Assembly (NCBI GenBank): GCA_937928385.1
Contig: CALEZD010000046.1
Coordinates: forward strand, 1 to 6,592
Origin: an uncultured Bacteroidota bacterium
GTDB lineage: Bacteria; Bacteroidota; Bacteroidia; Chitinophagales; Chitinophagaceae
Direction: 5' to 3'
DNA: 6,592 bases
Part shown: positions 5,299 through 6,592 of the stretch, one piece after another
Position numbering within the stretch: position 1 is the stretch's first letter
How the letters are laid out: every line of letters starts with the position of its first letter
Position numbers and translations under genes: made by a program
Notes under the pieces: model-generated
Seen by the model: the letters and a program-made list of their open reading frames with translations, nothing else
Told to the model about the DNA's origin: nothing
The model's database searches: none

Positions 5299-6592
5299 AT
5301 GAGAAAGTTTGTCTCATTTATTTCGTTTGTCACTGTGTTGTCTATGCTTGCTTTTCTGCCATCAAAAGATGCAAAAGCCTCGCATGCAGCAGGTGCTGAA
5401 TTGATTTATGTACATATCGCTGATTCAACGTATCAGTTTTTCGCTAAATTCTATCGCGATTGTACCGGTATTTCAGAACCTGGCACTTTTACCCTCTGTG
5501 CGTACAATACATGTACCAACACACAGTTCACTGCGACAATGAACAAGTGGCAGGGAACCTTGCCACCTGATAACCGCCCGAATGGTTCATCTGTATCGGC
5601 CGGTTGTTCTCAATATTCCAATAAATGCGATAACCTTTCATCGTCAGTACCCGGTTACCGCGAGTGGTGGTATATGTGTATCGTCACCTTACCATTGAAA
5701 TGTAACTCCTATAAATTTGCAATCTGGGAAAATGCTCGTAACAACCAAAATAATATACAACCGGGTAACCTGTATGTTGAAACAATATTCAACAGCAGCC
5801 AGACCTGGGAGAACTCTTCTCCGTATTATTCTGTTAAGCCAATCCCTTATGTTTGCCTCAACCAGCCGTACACATATAATAACGGCGCTATTGACGCTGA
5901 TGGTGACTCTTTATGGTCACAGTTAACTCAGCCTCTTGCAGGATCTTCTTGTATGGGAACACCTACTCCGGCAACAATTATTACATTAACGCCGCCTATT
6001 AACTTCAATACTAACCCGCTACAAACCAATAATACATTTGTATTGACCGGCGGTAATGGACAAATGTCTTTTACTGCTACCCAGCAGGGGGCTTCTACAT
6101 TGACATTGAAAACACGTGAGTTCAGGAAAATAAATAATGTGGTTCATGAGTTAGGTTCTATCATGCGCGATATACAGGTACAGGTATTGCCATGTAGTTC
6201 TATACCGCCTACATTAGACACTGTATCTATTAATGATAGCGGAGCCTTCCTGAATAATAAGGTATATGGTTGCGTGGGTCAAACACTTGAGTTCTGTTTT
6301 ACAGTTACATCAACAGACACCGGAGCGATATTGATAGCCGAAGATAATCTGATAACAGCTATTCCGGGTGCTACCATGACATATACAAATTCAAAAACAG
6401 ATTCCATTCGCGGATGCTTTAAATGGACTCCTACCACTAATGATGTAGGTCCTCACAGCTTCCTGGTGATAATTAAAGATTCTACATGTAAGCCGCCCGG
6501 CATCCTGTTGCAGTATGCAAGAACAGTTGACCTGGAAATCTGGGGACCTGTACAGGCCTCACCTGATACCAGCATCTGTATTGGCGAACCTG
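5299..6592 (+). CDS. large Cys-rich secreted surface protein with Ig/PKD-like repeats, likely T9SS client (partial, 3' end outside window)
   Basis: The frame is open from ATG 5299 to the right edge: 431 codons, no stop. Residues 1-27 are a signal peptide (MRKF, hydrophobic core to about residue 20, cleavage likely AKA|SHAAG). The mature start SHAAGAELIYVHI, followed by YQFFAKFYRDCTG at 45-57, is the characteristic opening of very large extracellular Bacteroidota proteins, usually SHxxGGExxY...YRDC. Further family-like pieces are AIDADGDSLW at 197-206 and KTREFRK...LGSIMRDIQVQVLPC at 271-299. A new beta-rich domain runs from about 318 to 415, and SPDTSICIGEP at 421-431 opens another Ig-like unit. 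Fifteen cysteines lie in the visible mature part, which suggests disulfides outside the cell. Relatives end in a gliding-motility-type or Por sorting domain; that end is not visible, so type IX secretion is inferred. An AT-rich stretch without a Shine-Dalgarno precedes the start. The role may be adhesion or matrix; no enzyme motif is seen. Confidence 0.88.
   Translation, partial: MRKFVSFISFVTVLSMLAFLPSKDAKASHAAGAELIYVHIADSTYQFFAKFYRDCTGISEPGTFTLCAYNTCTNTQFTATMNKWQGTLPPDNRPNGSSVSAGCSQYSNKCDNLSSSVPGYREWWYMCIVTLPLKCNSYKFAIWENARNNQNNIQPGNLYVETIFNSSQTWENSSPYYSVKPIPYVCLNQPYTYNNGAIDADGDSLWSQLTQPLAGSSCMGTPTPATIITLTPPINFNTNPLQTNNTFVLTGGNGQMSFTATQQGASTLTLKTREFRKINNVVHELGSIMRDIQVQVLPCSSIPPTLDTVSINDSGAFLNNKVYGCVGQTLEFCFTVTSTDTGAILIAEDNLITAIPGATMTYTNSKTDSIRGCFKWTPTTNDVGPHSFLVIIKDSTCKPPGILLQYARTVDLEIWGPVQASPDTSICIGEP

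Noticed and set aside
5717..5926. 69-codon + frame inside the secreted protein gene
   Set aside because: It is an out-of-frame shadow of the large open frame that starts at 5299.
1..6592. tRNA, rRNA, CRISPR arrays, insertion sequences, attachment sites, riboswitches
   Set aside because: I looked on both strands and found no cloverleaf, no regularly spaced repeats, no transposase or integrase motifs, and no terminal inverted repeats with target duplications.

Overview
The window looks like ordinary chromosome from a member of the Bacteroidota, most likely near the Chitinophagaceae (inference). Four things point that way. There are TAnnTTTG-type -7 promoter boxes. Shine-Dalgarno sequences before the starts are weak or absent, with AT-rich start contexts instead. 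One signal peptide ends in Ala-Gln. A large Cys-rich secreted protein whose mature form begins SHAAGAE belongs to a type common in gliding and type IX secretion Bacteroidota.

Layout. Positions 1-72 probably hold the last codons of a + strand gene that enters from the left. Positions 73-423 hold no convincing gene, but they do hold a TAnnTTTG promoter-like box, a very good intrinsic terminator hairpin, a 10-bp-spaced GTTAAC pair followed by an 8-bp hairpin, and a short tandem repeat. From 424 to 5174 four genes run on the + strand with gaps of 2, 34 and 38 bases: adenylosuccinate lyase (purB), an RsmF-like rRNA m5C methyltransferase that starts at TTG, an exported protein with two LysM domains and an RlpA-like barrel, and a family 9 (heptosyltransferase-like) glycosyltransferase. 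A 124-base gap then carries an inverted repeat, a good Bacteroidota promoter and a small palindrome. The gap leads into a secreted adhesin-like protein that is still open at the right edge (431 codons seen).

How the genes relate. The four-gene run mixes nucleotide synthesis, ribosome modification, cell-wall binding and surface-glycan assembly. The spacing suggests cotranscription as a growth-linked housekeeping operon, but no shared pathway is visible. The final gene appears to have its own promoter and to be a separate unit.

No CRISPR array, insertion sequence, integrase, toxin-antitoxin pair, rRNA or tRNA was seen, and no clearly new system. The points most worth a second look are the LysM/RlpA-like protein that seems to lack the acidic catalytic residues of RlpA, the possible roughly 90-nt transcript ending at the 181-216 hairpin, and the repeat cluster upstream of purB.
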